DNA of 64,000 nucleotides from assembly GCF_001895005.1 (NCBI RefSeq), contig NZ_BCXH01000019.1, positions 1 to 64,000 of the forward strand, read 5' to 3'. Shown one piece after another: positions 19,060 through 27,640 of this stretch (position 1 is the stretch's first letter; every line of letters starts with the position of its first letter). Made by a program: the position numbers and the translations under genes. This DNA comes from Rhodococcus yunnanensis NBRC 103083 (GTDB lineage: Bacteria > Actinomycetota > Actinomycetes > Mycobacteriales > Mycobacteriaceae). The notes beneath the pieces are model-generated. The model saw only the letters and a program-made list of their open reading frames with translations, did not search any database and had not been told where the DNA came from.

Positions 19060-19899
19060 ATGGCAATCCGTAAGTACAAGCCGACCACTCCGGGCCGCCG
19101 CGGCTCCAGTGTCTCCGATTTCGCGGAGATCACTCGCAGCACGCCCGAGAAGTCGCTGGTTCGCCCCCTGCACGGTCGCGGTGGACGTAACGCACACGGT
19201 CGTATCACCACTCGGCACAAGGGTGGCGGACACAAGCGCGCGTACCGTCTGATCGATTTCCGTCGCAACGACAAGGACGGCGTGCCGGCCAAGGTCGCTC
19301 ACATCGAGTACGACCCCAACCGCACAGCCAACATCGCTCTGCTGCACTTCGCGGACGGTGAGAAGCGCTACATCGTTGCTCCCAAGGGCATCGCCCAGGG
19401 ATCGCCGATCGAGCAGGGCGCAGGCGCCGACATCAAGCCGGGCAACAACCTGCCTCTCCGCAACATCCCGACGGGTACGACCATCCACGCGGTCGAGCTT
19501 CGTCCGGGTGGCGGCGCCAAGATGGCACGTTCCGCCGGCGCGAGCATTCAGCTCCTCGGCAAGGAAGGCGCCTACGCCACGCTGCGTATGCCTTCCGGTG
19601 AAATCCGTCGCGTCGACGTGCGCTGCCGCGCAACCGTCGGCGAGGTCGGCAACGCCGAGCAGTCGAACATCAACTGGGGCAAGGCCGGCCGTATGCGTTG
19701 GAAGGGCAAGCGCCCGACCGTCCGTGGTGTCGTCATGAACCCGGTCGACCACCCGCATGGTGGCGGTGAGGGCAAGACCTCCGGTGGTCGCCACCCGGTC
19801 AGCCCGTGGGGACAGGCCGAAGGCCGTACCCGCAGTAAGAAGAAGGCGAGCGACAAGCTCATTGTCCGTCGTCGCCGTACCGGCAAGAACAAGCGCTAG
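19060..19899 (+). CDS. rplB: 50S ribosomal protein L2
   Basis: L2 (279 residues), required for subunit joining and peptidyl transfer. MAIRKYKPTTPGRRG opens the protein, and VVMNPVDHPHGGGEG near the C-terminus holds the conserved histidine. The length matches the family. A 39-base gap with a purine-rich ribosome-binding region separates it from rplW. Confidence 0.98.
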   Translation: MAIRKYKPTTPGRRGSSVSDFAEITRSTPEKSLVRPLHGRGGRNAHGRITTRHKGGGHKRAYRLIDFRRNDKDGVPAKVAHIEYDPNRTANIALLHFADGEKRYIVAPKGIAQGSPIEQGAGADIKPGNNLPLRNIPTGTTIHAVELRPGGGAKMARSAGASIQLLGKEGAYATLRMPSGEIRRVDVRCRATVGEVGNAEQSNINWGKAGRMRWKGKRPTVRGVVMNPVDHPHGGGEGKTSGGRHPVSPWGQAEGRTRSKKKASDKLIVRRRRTGKNKR

Positions 19900-19912
19900 G
19901 AGGGAGTTCAGA

Positions 19913-20194
19913 ATGCCACGCAGCCTGAAGAAAGGCCCGTTCGTAGACGATCACCTCCTCGCGAAGGTCGACGTCCAGAACGACAAGGGAACCAAGCAGG
20001 TCATCAAGACCTGGTCCCGTCGCTCGACAATTCTCCCCGACTTCATCGGTCACACCTTCGCCGTCCATGACGGTCGCAAGCACGTGCCGGTGTTCGTGTC
20101 CGACTCGATGGTCGGCCACAAGCTCGGAGAGTTCGCACCGACCCGTACGTTCAAGGGTCACATCAAGGACGACCGGAAGGCGAAGAGGCGATGA
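19913..20194 (+). CDS. rpsS: 30S ribosomal protein S19
   Basis: S19 (93 residues; MPRSLKKGPFVDDHLLAKV), a small-subunit head protein that contacts S13 and the A-site tRNA. ATG 19913 follows AGGAGGGA. The frame is open further upstream but that part is rplB in another frame. Its stop overlaps the rplV start. Confidence 0.98.
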   Translation: MPRSLKKGPFVDDHLLAKVDVQNDKGTKQVIKTWSRRSTILPDFIGHTFAVHDGRKHVPVFVSDSMVGHKLGEFAPTRTFKGHIKDDRKAKRR

Positions 20195-20613
20195 GCAAGA
20201 CCGAAACCGCCGCGAACCCGACGGCAAAGGCCGTTGCGAAGCACGTCCGCGTCACGCCGATGAAGGCACGTCGTGTCGTCGATCTGGTTCGCGGGCGCTC
20301 CGTCGAGGACGCGCTCAACATCCTGAAGTTCGCGCCGCAGGCGGCAAGCGAGCCGGTCGCCAAGGTGATCGCTTCCGCAGCAGCCAACGCCGAGAACAAC
20401 CTGGATCTCGACCCCAGCACGCTGATCGTGGCCACTGCATTCGTGGACGAGGGCGCAACCCTCAAGCGATTCCAGCCGCGCGCTCAGGGCCGGGCATTCC
20501 GGATTCGCAAGCGCACGAGCCACATCACGGTGATCGTCGAGAGCCTGCCCAAGACCGGTGGAACAAGCCGTAACCGCCGTAAGGGCCAGGCGTCCAAGGA
20601 AGGGGCTCAGTAG
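20191..20613 (+). CDS. rplV: 50S ribosomal protein L22
   Basis: L22 (140 residues). Its beta-hairpin (RAQGRAFRIRKRTSHI) lines the exit tunnel near the macrolide site. The N-terminus (AVAKHVRVTPMKARRVVDLVRG) is typical. Short Lys/Arg-rich tails at both ends are usual in actinobacteria. Confidence 0.98.
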   Translation: MSKTETAANPTAKAVAKHVRVTPMKARRVVDLVRGRSVEDALNILKFAPQAASEPVAKVIASAAANAENNLDLDPSTLIVATAFVDEGATLKRFQPRAQGRAFRIRKRTSHITVIVESLPKTGGTSRNRRKGQASKEGAQ

Positions 20614-21419
20614 TGGGTCAGAAAATCAACCCGCACGGCTTCCGCTTGGGTATCACCACTGACTGGAAGTCGCGCTGGTACGCAGACAAGCAGTACTCGG
20701 AGTACGTCAAGGAAGACGTCGCGATCCGTAAGCTCCTCGCCACCGGCATGGAGCGCGCAGGAATCGCGAAGGTCGAGATCGAGCGCACTCGTGACCGTGT
20801 TCGCGTGGACATCCACACGGCACGTCCGGGCATCGTCATCGGTCGTCGTGGCGCCGAGGCCGACCGTATCCGCGGAGCACTCGAGAAGCTGACCGGCAAG
20901 CAGGTCCAGCTCAACATCCTCGAGGTCAAGAACGCCGAGTCCGAAGCTCAGCTCGTGGCTCAGGGTGTTGCCGAGCAGCTCAGCAACCGCGTCGCTTTCC
21001 GTCGCGCTATGCGTAAGGCCATCCAGTCGGCCATGCGTCAGCCGAACGTCAAGGGCATCCGCGTTCAGTGCTCCGGTCGTCTCGGTGGCGCTGAAATGTC
21101 TCGCTCGGAGTTCTACCGCGAGGGACGCGTTCCCCTGCACACGCTCCGCGCAGACATCGACTACGGCCTGTACGAGGCCAAGACCACCTTCGGCCGTATC
21201 GGCGTGAAGGTCTGGATCTACAAGGGCGACATCGTCGGTGGCAAGCGCGAGCTCGCCGCTGCAGCTCCAGCCGCAGGCGGCGCTGATCGTCCGCGTCGCG
21301 AGCGTCCGTCCCGTCCGCGTCGCTCCGGTGCCTCGGGCACCACGGCGACCAGCACCGAGGCCGGCCGCGCAGCATCCGCAGAGGCTCCGGCCTCGACCGA
21401 GCCGAATCAGGAGGGCTGA
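20613..21419 (+). CDS. rpsC: 30S ribosomal protein S3
   Basis: S3 (268 residues) with an N-terminal KH domain (GIVIGRRGAEADRIR) and a C-terminal domain (SGRLGGAEMSRSEFYREG), part of the mRNA entry channel. A roughly 50-residue Arg/Ala/Ser-rich low-complexity tail extends it, as in other actinobacteria. GTG 20613 overlaps the rplV stop. Confidence 0.98.
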   Translation: MGQKINPHGFRLGITTDWKSRWYADKQYSEYVKEDVAIRKLLATGMERAGIAKVEIERTRDRVRVDIHTARPGIVIGRRGAEADRIRGALEKLTGKQVQLNILEVKNAESEAQLVAQGVAEQLSNRVAFRRAMRKAIQSAMRQPNVKGIRVQCSGRLGGAEMSRSEFYREGRVPLHTLRADIDYGLYEAKTTFGRIGVKVWIYKGDIVGGKRELAAAAPAAGGADRPRRERPSRPRRSGASGTTATSTEAGRAASAEAPASTEPNQEG

Positions 21420-21421
21420 CG

Positions 21422-21838
21422 ATGTTGATCCCACGCCGGGTCAAGCACCGCAAGCAGCACCACCCGCGGCGTTCGGGTGCCGCCAAGGGCGGAACCGCTG
21501 TGACGTTCGGTGAGTACGGCATTCAGGCTCTCGAGCCCGCCTACATCACCAACCGTCAGATCGAGGCCGCTCGTATCGCGATCACTCGCCACATCAAGCG
21601 TGGTGGCAAGGTCTGGATCAACATCTTCCCGGACCGCCCCCTCACCAAGAAGCCTGCCGAGACCCGCATGGGTTCCGGTAAGGGTTCGCCCGAGTGGTGG
21701 ATTGCGAACGTCAAGCCGGGGCGGGTGCTCTTCGAGCTCTCCTACCCGGACGACACCGTTGCGCGCGAGGCACTGACTCGCGCCATCCACAAGCTGCCCA
21801 TCAAGGCACGCATTATCACCCGGGAGGAGCAGTTCTGA
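21422..21838 (+). CDS. rplP: 50S ribosomal protein L16
   Basis: L16 (138 residues; MLIPRRVKHRKQHHPRR), which binds near the A-site tRNA elbow. WINIFPDRPLTKKPAETRMG is the conserved core. It starts two bases after rpsC and its stop overlaps the rpmC ATG. Confidence 0.98.
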   Translation: MLIPRRVKHRKQHHPRRSGAAKGGTAVTFGEYGIQALEPAYITNRQIEAARIAITRHIKRGGKVWINIFPDRPLTKKPAETRMGSGKGSPEWWIANVKPGRVLFELSYPDDTVAREALTRAIHKLPIKARIITREEQF

Positions 21839-22083
21839 TGGCTACCGGAACCCCAGCCGCAGAGCTCCGTGAGCTCACCGGTGAAGAATTGGTCAACAAG
21901 CTGCGCGAGTCGAAGGAAGAGCTCTTCAACCTTCGCTTCCAGATGGCGACCGGACAGTTGGACAACAACCGTCGCCTGCGCGTAGTACGCCACGAGATTG
22001 CTCGTATCTACACGGTGCTGCGTGAGCGCGAGCTCGGTCTGGCCACCGGTCCTGCCGAGGACACTGCAGGTGACGCGGCATGA
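21838..22083 (+). CDS. rpmC: 50S ribosomal protein L29
   Basis: L29 (81 residues), a two-helix protein near the tunnel exit. ELRELTGEELVNKLRESKEELFNLRFQ and NNRRLRVVRHEIARIYTVLRERE-type helices are diagnostic. I place the start at ATG 21838 (TGATG overlap with rplP) after GGGAGGAG; the open frame upstream belongs to the rplP region. Confidence 0.97.
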   Translation: MATGTPAAELRELTGEELVNKLRESKEELFNLRFQMATGQLDNNRRLRVVRHEIARIYTVLRERELGLATGPAEDTAGDAA

Positions 22084-22358
22084 GCGAGGAAAAGACTGTG
22101 ACTGAAACACGCAACAACCGCAAGATTCGGATCGGCTACGTCGTATCCGACAAGATGGAGAAGACGATCGTGGTCGAGCTGGAAGACAGGGTCAAGCACC
22201 CTCTCTACAGCAAGGTCATCCGTCGCACCACCAAGGTCAAGGCTCATGACGAGAACGGTGTCGCCGGCGTCGGCGACCGCGTTCAGCTCATGGAGACTCG
22301 TCCGCTGTCCGCCACGAAGCACTGGCGACTGGTCGAGGTCCTCGAAAAGGCCAAGTAG
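22080..22358 (+). CDS. rpsQ: 30S ribosomal protein S17
   Basis: S17 (92 residues), an early 16S rRNA binder (RKIRIGYVVSDKMEKTIVV; HPLYSKVIRRTTKVKAHDE). Its start overlaps the rpmC stop. It is the last S10 operon gene here. A terminator follows and the spc operon resumes only 6.6 kb later at rplN. Confidence 0.98.
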   Translation: MSEEKTVTETRNNRKIRIGYVVSDKMEKTIVVELEDRVKHPLYSKVIRRTTKVKAHDENGVAGVGDRVQLMETRPLSATKHWRLVEVLEKAK

Positions 22359-22367
22359 TACCTGCTG

Positions 22368-22405
22368 AAAAGAGCCCGCTCCCGTTCTCGGGGGCGGGCT
22401 TTTTC
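22368..22405 (+). terminator. S10 operon terminator
   Basis: AGCCCGCTCCCG (22373-22384) pairs with CGGGGGCGGGCT (22389-22400) around TTCT and is followed by TTTTTC; the left side is preceded by an A-run. It ends the plus-strand operon and may also stop the convergent TerD-AIM24 gene, whose stop lies at 22413. Confidence 0.9.
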
Positions 22406-22412
22406 GTGTCCG

Positions 22413-23765
22413 CTACCGTCCGAGCAATCCGCCCAGAGCGCCGCCGACGCCTGCTTGCTCGCCGCTTCCCGATCCACCGATGATGCCGCCGGGAGGCTGT
22501 TCGGACGGCTGCACCACGACGAACCCTTGCCCGACGAACTCGAGCGTGAACCTTTCGCCCGTACTGCGCCCCATCAACGTGCCGAGACCGAAGGAATCGT
22601 TCTTCTTCACTCGTGTGGACAGGCCGGACGACCAGGCCACCGCGGCCTGTGGGTCGGCGAACGTCGGTTGATCGACGTTCAGCACCACCGGAATGCCGTC
22701 GGTGGTGATAGCGATCCGACCACGACCGGAGAACACACAGTTGAAGAAGCCTGCGTTGCCCCCCGATGCCGCGCCCTGGACTCTCTTGACGTCATAACTC
22801 AGCGACGAGTCGAAGGCCAGGACGTTCGCACCGTTGATGGTCAGGCCGTCGGAGCCGTCGAGGTCGATGAGGTGGACGTCCTGGGCAGCGTTGGCGAGGA
22901 ACAGGTCACCGCGACCGGTCACCTTCATCAGCGGAACGCCTTCACCCGAGAGAGCTTGCCGCACTGCCCGGCCGAAGCCGCCGGATCCCTTGGCTTCGAA
23001 ATGCAGATCTCCCTGATATGCGACCATCGAGCCCGCACGCGCCATGATCTCGCCGTTCATCCCGACCTTGCACATCTTGCTGCCCTGCTTCTGAATCCCG
23101 GAGCCGGGGACTTCTGCGTGGGCAGGCGCGAACAGTTCGCTCTTCATGGGGAGATGTCCTTCCGACACTGGGGCTGTGGAGACGACGTTCGGGGGAGTGG
23201 AATGGTGTGTCGAGGTCGAGGTCGAGGTCGAGGTCGAGGTCGAGGTCGGTGGAGACGAGTCCTCGTCGTCGTCGATGTCGATGCCGAAGGCCGTTGCCAG
23301 TCCGGCCAATCCGTCGATGTATCCCTGTCCGACGGCTCGGATCTTCCAGACGTCCGCGCGACGGTAGATCTCGAGGCACACGAGAGCGTTCTCGCTGCCG
23401 AGTGCATGTGCGGCATAGCTCGCGTACTCATCTCCGGTCGCGTCGACGACGGTGGTGACGACAGGGCCTGCCGCGGCGAACGTCGATGGGCCGGTGCCGT
23501 CGAGTGATGCGGTGATGGCCACGGTCTCGACGTCGGACGGAATCCGCGCCGGTTCGATCGCGATCGTGTGACCGCCCGGATCGCGGCGGTACTCGACGCC
23601 CGGTCCCGCGGGCTGGTTGTAGAAGATCAGGTCGGAGTCGGAGCGGACCTTGCCGTCACGGCCCAGGAGCAGGGCGGACACGTCGACAGGGACTGTGCTG
23701 GCGAGCGTGACCGTCATATTCGGCGTCGGGGCGTGGCAATTCTCCCCACGGGCGAGGGTCTTCAC
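22413..23765 (-). CDS. TerD-AIM24 (DUF124) fusion protein
   Basis: A 450-residue two-domain protein. Residues ~1-165 match TerD-type stress/tellurite-resistance folds (TVDVSALLLGRDGKVRSDSDLIFYNQP-like core, then ENALVCLEIYRRADVWKIRAVGQGYIDGL-type end). A linker of alternating Ser/Thr follows, encoded by a GTCGAG hexamer array. Residues ~215-425 match AIM24/DUF124 (MCKVGMNGEIMARAGSMVAYQG; GRGDLFLANAAQDVHLIDL). The C-terminus is Gly-rich. It starts at GTG 23765 with only a weak ribosome-binding site, 21 bases after the double ATPase on the same strand, so it may be the fourth gene of that operon. TerD proteins occur in metal/phage stress systems and bind calcium; the role of this fusion is unknown. 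Confidence 0.82.
   Translation of the reverse strand: MKTLARGENCHAPTPNMTVTLASTVPVDVSALLLGRDGKVRSDSDLIFYNQPAGPGVEYRRDPGGHTIAIEPARIPSDVETVAITASLDGTGPSTFAAAGPVVTTVVDATGDEYASYAAHALGSENALVCLEIYRRADVWKIRAVGQGYIDGLAGLATAFGIDIDDDEDSSPPTSTSTSTSTSTSTHHSTPPNVVSTAPVSEGHLPMKSELFAPAHAEVPGSGIQKQGSKMCKVGMNGEIMARAGSMVAYQGDLHFEAKGSGGFGRAVRQALSGEGVPLMKVTGRGDLFLANAAQDVHLIDLDGSDGLTINGANVLAFDSSLSYDVKRVQGAASGGNAGFFNCVFSGRGRIAITTDGIPVVLNVDQPTFADPQAAVAWSSGLSTRVKKNDSFGLGTLMGRSTGERFTLEFVGQGFVVVQPSEQPPGGIIGGSGSGEQAGVGGALGGLLGR
23209..23248. repeat. Hexanucleotide repeat GTCGAG x6 inside the TerD-AIM24 linker
   Basis: Six perfect GTCGAG copies (23209-23244) plus a partial seventh encode an alternating Ser-Thr linker on the minus strand. 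The unit is a multiple of three, so slippage would change linker length without breaking the frame. Confidence 0.9.
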
Positions 23766-23786
23766 TCGACCCAGTGTGCCAGTCAG

Positions 23787-26700
23787 CTATGTCCGGGCTA
23801 GAGCGATCACTTCCTCTTCGGTCGGAGGGCTCTTCGGGTGGTATGACAAGCAGAGCCGCGTCTTGGTGCGTACAAAAGTCGATTCCTCGACCGCGGTGTA
23901 GAACTCACCAGCTCGAAGCTTGCCGATGTCAGGAACTGTTCCGCCCTTCACTCGGGCGACTTCCTTGGCTGCTTCGATCTGGACCGGCGCATTGAGTCGG
24001 CCGTAGAACTGCGTCGCGCAGTTGCCGGGAATCTTGTTGTTGAGCCCCTTCGGAGCTTGCGTCGCGAACACCATGCCGAGGCCGTACTTCCTGGCCTGGG
24101 ACACCAGTGCCAGCGTGCTGTGCAGGCAGATGGTCGTTCGATCTGACGGCGCGAAGTTTTGTGCCTCGTCGAGCACGAAGAGTCCACCCAGCGGCTTGTC
24201 CCCTGCAGGGTTCTTCTTGATCCACGCGAACAGAGCCATCTGAAGCTGGTTGACGAAGTTCTCCTTTTGAGACGCGGTGGTCAAGCCCGACATGTTGATC
24301 ACCGAGATCCGTGCACCTTTGCCCGGACTCGGAGTGAGCAGCATCCCGGGATCGGCTGACGCGCCTGCACCACCGAACAAAGGGTCCGTCGTCGTCGATG
24401 CTTTGAGGTTCTCAGCCAGGTCTGCGGCGATCTTCACCCCGTTCTTCAGAGTGCTTGCGTCCTCGGGGAAGTTCTCGAGTAGGTCGATGAAGTCATCGAG
24501 GCTGCCCCCCTGTGAGCGTCGTCCGAAGTCGACAAGTGCTTGCCGCAGAACCGCCATCATCTGACGACCCTTGGCTGTGCGCCCGATTGCCATCGCCTGC
24601 GGCGCAAGCGAAGCCAGCGCGCTCTCGACAGCCGAGTCGAATTCGTCGGGATCGTCGATGACCTCTGCGAAGTTCGGCAACGGCTGGAAGCTCAGCGGCC
24701 TGCCTGCGTTTCGGCGCGGAGTCCACACCACGACCTCGCTGCCCGCAAAGTAGTTGCGAGCTTTCGCCTCGTCCCCGTCGGCCCACGTTCGTTCGCCCTT
24801 CGGCCACTCGATACCCAAGCGCGAGAGGTCGTTGTTGGGATCGAGCACTATGGCCGACACGCCTTTCAAGGCGCATTCTTCGAGAAGTCGACGAATGAGA
24901 ACCGTCTTGCCCGAGCCCGATCCGGCGAAGATCGCTGTGTGCTTTCGCAGGGTCTCGAGTTCAACACTCACCTCCGCCCCACCGCTCGCCGAAGTGCCAA
25001 GCGGAATTGCTGTATCCGACAGTGTAAGTGGGGGCACAGACGTAGTTGGCTTTGCGGGCTCGGGCTCGGGCTCGGTCGTCTCGATCGCGTTCGCAGGGAA
25101 CAGGCCGGGCTCGGTGGTCGGCGGCCGGGGCGCTGTGTATTCGGTAGCGCCGGTCGTGTTGGGCAGTACCTCACTGAACAGCGCGACTCCGTGTGCAGGT
25201 CTGCGTGCGACGAGCCACTCCTGCAGGTTTTCGTCCTTCTCGTCCCTCATGGTCCGAAGCGCGTACAACGTTCGGAGATCGTTCTCGCCGAATTCGACGA
25301 CGACTCCACCGGCGTCTTCGAACGCCTCCACGGTCTTGGCCGTCTTCGGCCCACCAGGCCACGGAGTATTTCTCAGAATCACCAAGCGGCGCTTTGCAGT
25401 TCCTTGAGTCAAACCGGCCGCGGTACAGGCTTTCTGGATGCGGTTCTGTACAGCGATTGGGTTCGACGCTGCGATCGCCCGGAACCCCCAGTGCTCCTGA
25501 TCATCGGTGATGTCGTCGAGAATCCGTCTGATTCGGCCGTGCAGGGCCGGTTTTCGGCCAGGATCGGCGTCGCGCGTGAACTTCAGTTCGACGACGCCTG
25601 CCTCGGCGATCCAGGCGTCCAGTCCGGCGCCGATGATCGTCGGAACCTCGTCGTCCTCGTCGTCTGCATCGAGTGCGGCCAGGTCGGCTTCTGCTTTGAG
25701 TTCCTCGAATCTGGCGTCGAGTTTCGCGAAGTCGGGCGGGTTGACGATGGGCGGTTTGCCGTTTTCACCCTTATCGTGAACCTTCCCCAAATCGGTGAGC
25801 TCCGTGATCTTGTTCACGCGCAAGCAGGATTGAATATGGTCGTTGACTGCCCTGAGGAGTGTCCGAGGGTTGTACGTGATGACGTCGTCGAAAGCCTGAG
25901 GCGCGATCGGCCACGTCGGGTGTGGAGGCGTAAAGCCTGCCTCGGCGTACTGAGCTGCGAAACGTTTGGAGACGATCTCGACGCCGATCTCCCTGGTCGG
26001 AATCTGGCTGAGCGACTCCTTGACCGGGTAGCGGTCCTTGACCGACTCGACGGTGTTGTCGGCGATGAAGGTCCACGCTGCCGGAAGACAGGAGACAACC
26101 GGCACCGTGCTCACGAGGTTCTCGCGTAAACCCATGAGTCCGTGCGCAATGCTGTCCAGACGAGTGCCTTGCTCGGGTGTGAAAGTGCCGGCGTCGCCGT
26201 CGGTCTGCTGACGGGACTGAGCGATCAGGGTGTCGATCTGGTCCACCGCGACGATGGTCGGGGCACTGAGCGACAGCAACCACGAAATGTCCTTGGCGAC
26301 CTGCTGCGAGGTCAGCACTGCGTTCGGGAGTCCCCAGTACGTGCGCTGCTGGTGGTCGAGCGCGTCGTTCGACCGCAGGAACGCGTCGCCGAGGTCTTGG
26401 AGGTCGAAGTCTGCGCTGGCCGCCAAGACGAGAGCCCGAAGAATGTGCCGGGCTTCCTTGAGTTTCGGGTATTTGCGACGCAGCGACTCGATGAACTGCG
26501 TGATCAGCTCCGGTGACACCGTCCGCTCACCTTGTAGCGCACGACATTCCACTCTGCCCAGACCTGCCAACGTCCCGAGGTCCCACAGAAGCTTCTCGAG
26601 CTGGCTGTCGAAGTTCGGCGTCGGACGCTCGAGATCGGTCAGGATCCCGTGCAGCACCGAGTCCCAGAACGCTTTCTCGTCGAGCAGTTCAATCAGGAAG

Positions 26701-26969
26701 AAGTAACCGCCGCGCTGCTGGACGCGTTCACGAATCTGACCGAGCATGTGAGTCTTGCCTGATCCGGCGGCACCCTGGATCACGACGCCGAGGGGCTTGG
26801 AGACCGGCCGGGTACGCGCGCTGTCGAACGACTTGATCACACTGTCGACGGCTGCTTCGTTTATTCCGTCGACATGCAGTTCATTTGTGCGCCAAACATC
26901 GTCGGGCGTCGGCGCCCACGTCAGTTGAATCGAGGACAGTGCCTCGTGTTCCGCAGAAGTCATGGTCAT
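23787..26969 (-). CDS. Double P-loop ATPase: N-terminal AAA/STAND-like plus C-terminal HerA/FtsK-like domain
   Basis: A 1060-residue cytoplasmic protein with two complete NTPase modules. The N-terminal one has Walker A GAAGSGKT (66-73) and Walker B IVAVDQID (239-246), like ORC/STAND-type AAA ATPases. An unassigned middle region (~450-600) contains a segment ending in DAGGVVVEFGENDLRTLYALR. An acidic, Pro/Glu/Thr-rich linker (~610-660) leads to a HerA/FtsK-like module with Walker A GSGSGKT (683-689), Walker B LFVLDEAQNF (930-939) and the sensor stretch MVFATQAPKG (966-975). HerA-type motors pump DNA, often with a nuclease partner. Here a nuclease gene lies two genes upstream and all three overlap by four bases. 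I know no named defence system with this exact set. DNA translocation for defence is inference. Confidence 0.85.
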   Translation of the reverse strand: MTMTSAEHEALSSIQLTWAPTPDDVWRTNELHVDGINEAAVDSVIKSFDSARTRPVSKPLGVVIQGAAGSGKTHMLGQIRERVQQRGGYFFLIELLDEKAFWDSVLHGILTDLERPTPNFDSQLEKLLWDLGTLAGLGRVECRALQGERTVSPELITQFIESLRRKYPKLKEARHILRALVLAASADFDLQDLGDAFLRSNDALDHQQRTYWGLPNAVLTSQQVAKDISWLLSLSAPTIVAVDQIDTLIAQSRQQTDGDAGTFTPEQGTRLDSIAHGLMGLRENLVSTVPVVSCLPAAWTFIADNTVESVKDRYPVKESLSQIPTREIGVEIVSKRFAAQYAEAGFTPPHPTWPIAPQAFDDVITYNPRTLLRAVNDHIQSCLRVNKITELTDLGKVHDKGENGKPPIVNPPDFAKLDARFEELKAEADLAALDADDEDDEVPTIIGAGLDAWIAEAGVVELKFTRDADPGRKPALHGRIRRILDDITDDQEHWGFRAIAASNPIAVQNRIQKACTAAGLTQGTAKRRLVILRNTPWPGGPKTAKTVEAFEDAGGVVVEFGENDLRTLYALRTMRDEKDENLQEWLVARRPAHGVALFSEVLPNTTGATEYTAPRPPTTEPGLFPANAIETTEPEPEPAKPTTSVPPLTLSDTAIPLGTSASGGAEVSVELETLRKHTAIFAGSGSGKTVLIRRLLEECALKGVSAIVLDPNNDLSRLGIEWPKGERTWADGDEAKARNYFAGSEVVVWTPRRNAGRPLSFQPLPNFAEVIDDPDEFDSAVESALASLAPQAMAIGRTAKGRQMMAVLRQALVDFGRRSQGGSLDDFIDLLENFPEDASTLKNGVKIAADLAENLKASTTTDPLFGGAGASADPGMLLTPSPGKGARISVINMSGLTTASQKENFVNQLQMALFAWIKKNPAGDKPLGGLFVLDEAQNFAPSDRTTICLHSTLALVSQARKYGLGMVFATQAPKGLNNKIPGNCATQFYGRLNAPVQIEAAKEVARVKGGTVPDIGKLRAGEFYTAVEESTFVRTKTRLCLSYHPKSPPTEEEVIALART

Positions 26970-27640
26970 TTGAATTCCACATTGTGTCGGTTCTGGCCGC
27001 CGATATGCAGTGCAGCAGAACGATCCTCGTCGGTCAGGGTCTTTTGGTTCGCCTCGGGGATGAGATTTATTTTCTGTGCGCGGTAGAGCGAGCTCAGTAC
27101 CTCATCGACTGCGCTGCGATCCAGGTCGGACAGTTCGGCCCGAAGACGCGTCAGCGATACGAACGACTTCGCGTCTCTCGCCAGACGGCTGTGCGCGGAC
27201 CGAATGCGTGTTTCGACGTCGATCGGAGCCGCGACCACGTCGGGCTTTTCGGTGGCCACGGGCTTGTCCACGACCGCGGCTGGCATCTCCGGCGCGGTAG
27301 GCAGGAAGACTTCGTTCGGCTCGATCCCGACGCGATCGAAATATCGGCGCATGGCGCGGAGGAGGGTGTACAGCGCCTTGCCACCGGTGTTACTCGCCCG
27401 CGGTGGAGTCTCCGCTCCGAACTCCTCGCTGCCGCGAGCCCACCCAGCATCTGTCAGTTCGAGTACGTTGCCTCGGCCAACCTTTTCCACACGAATCAAT
27501 CCGGCACTTTCCAACTTGGTGCGCGACTTCTGCGCTAGCGCAGATCCGAGGTCGGGAAGCTCGGCCAACCGCACAGATCGAGATTCCGCCATGAGCACGA
27601 GCAGTGTGGTCCGTTCGACGAATGTCAGATCGGTAGTCAC
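26966..27640 (-). CDS. Winged-helix protein linking the nuclease and ATPase genes
   Basis: A 224-residue protein with no family I can name. Its first ~75 residues look like a winged helix (TFVERTTLLVLMAESRSVRLAEL, then a recognition-helix-like stretch with KSRTKLESAGLIRVEKVGRG). A middle region (~150-215) could be a second wHTH-like unit (LTRLRAELSDLDRSAVDEVLSSLYRAQKINLIP). I start it at GTG 27640, overlapping the nuclease stop (GTGA), with AAGAAGGA eight bases upstream. Its stop overlaps the ATPase ATG. It may be a specificity or DNA-binding subunit, or a repressor of the operon. Confidence 0.75.
   Translation of the reverse strand: MTTDLTFVERTTLLVLMAESRSVRLAELPDLGSALAQKSRTKLESAGLIRVEKVGRGNVLELTDAGWARGSEEFGAETPPRASNTGGKALYTLLRAMRRYFDRVGIEPNEVFLPTAPEMPAAVVDKPVATEKPDVVAAPIDVETRIRSAHSRLARDAKSFVSLTRLRAELSDLDRSAVDEVLSSLYRAQKINLIPEANQKTLTDEDRSAALHIGGQNRHNVEFK

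Noticed and set aside
24540..26129. A 529-codon plus-strand frame across the double ATPase
   Set aside because: It is antisense to intact ATPase motifs and its own translation lacks domain signatures.
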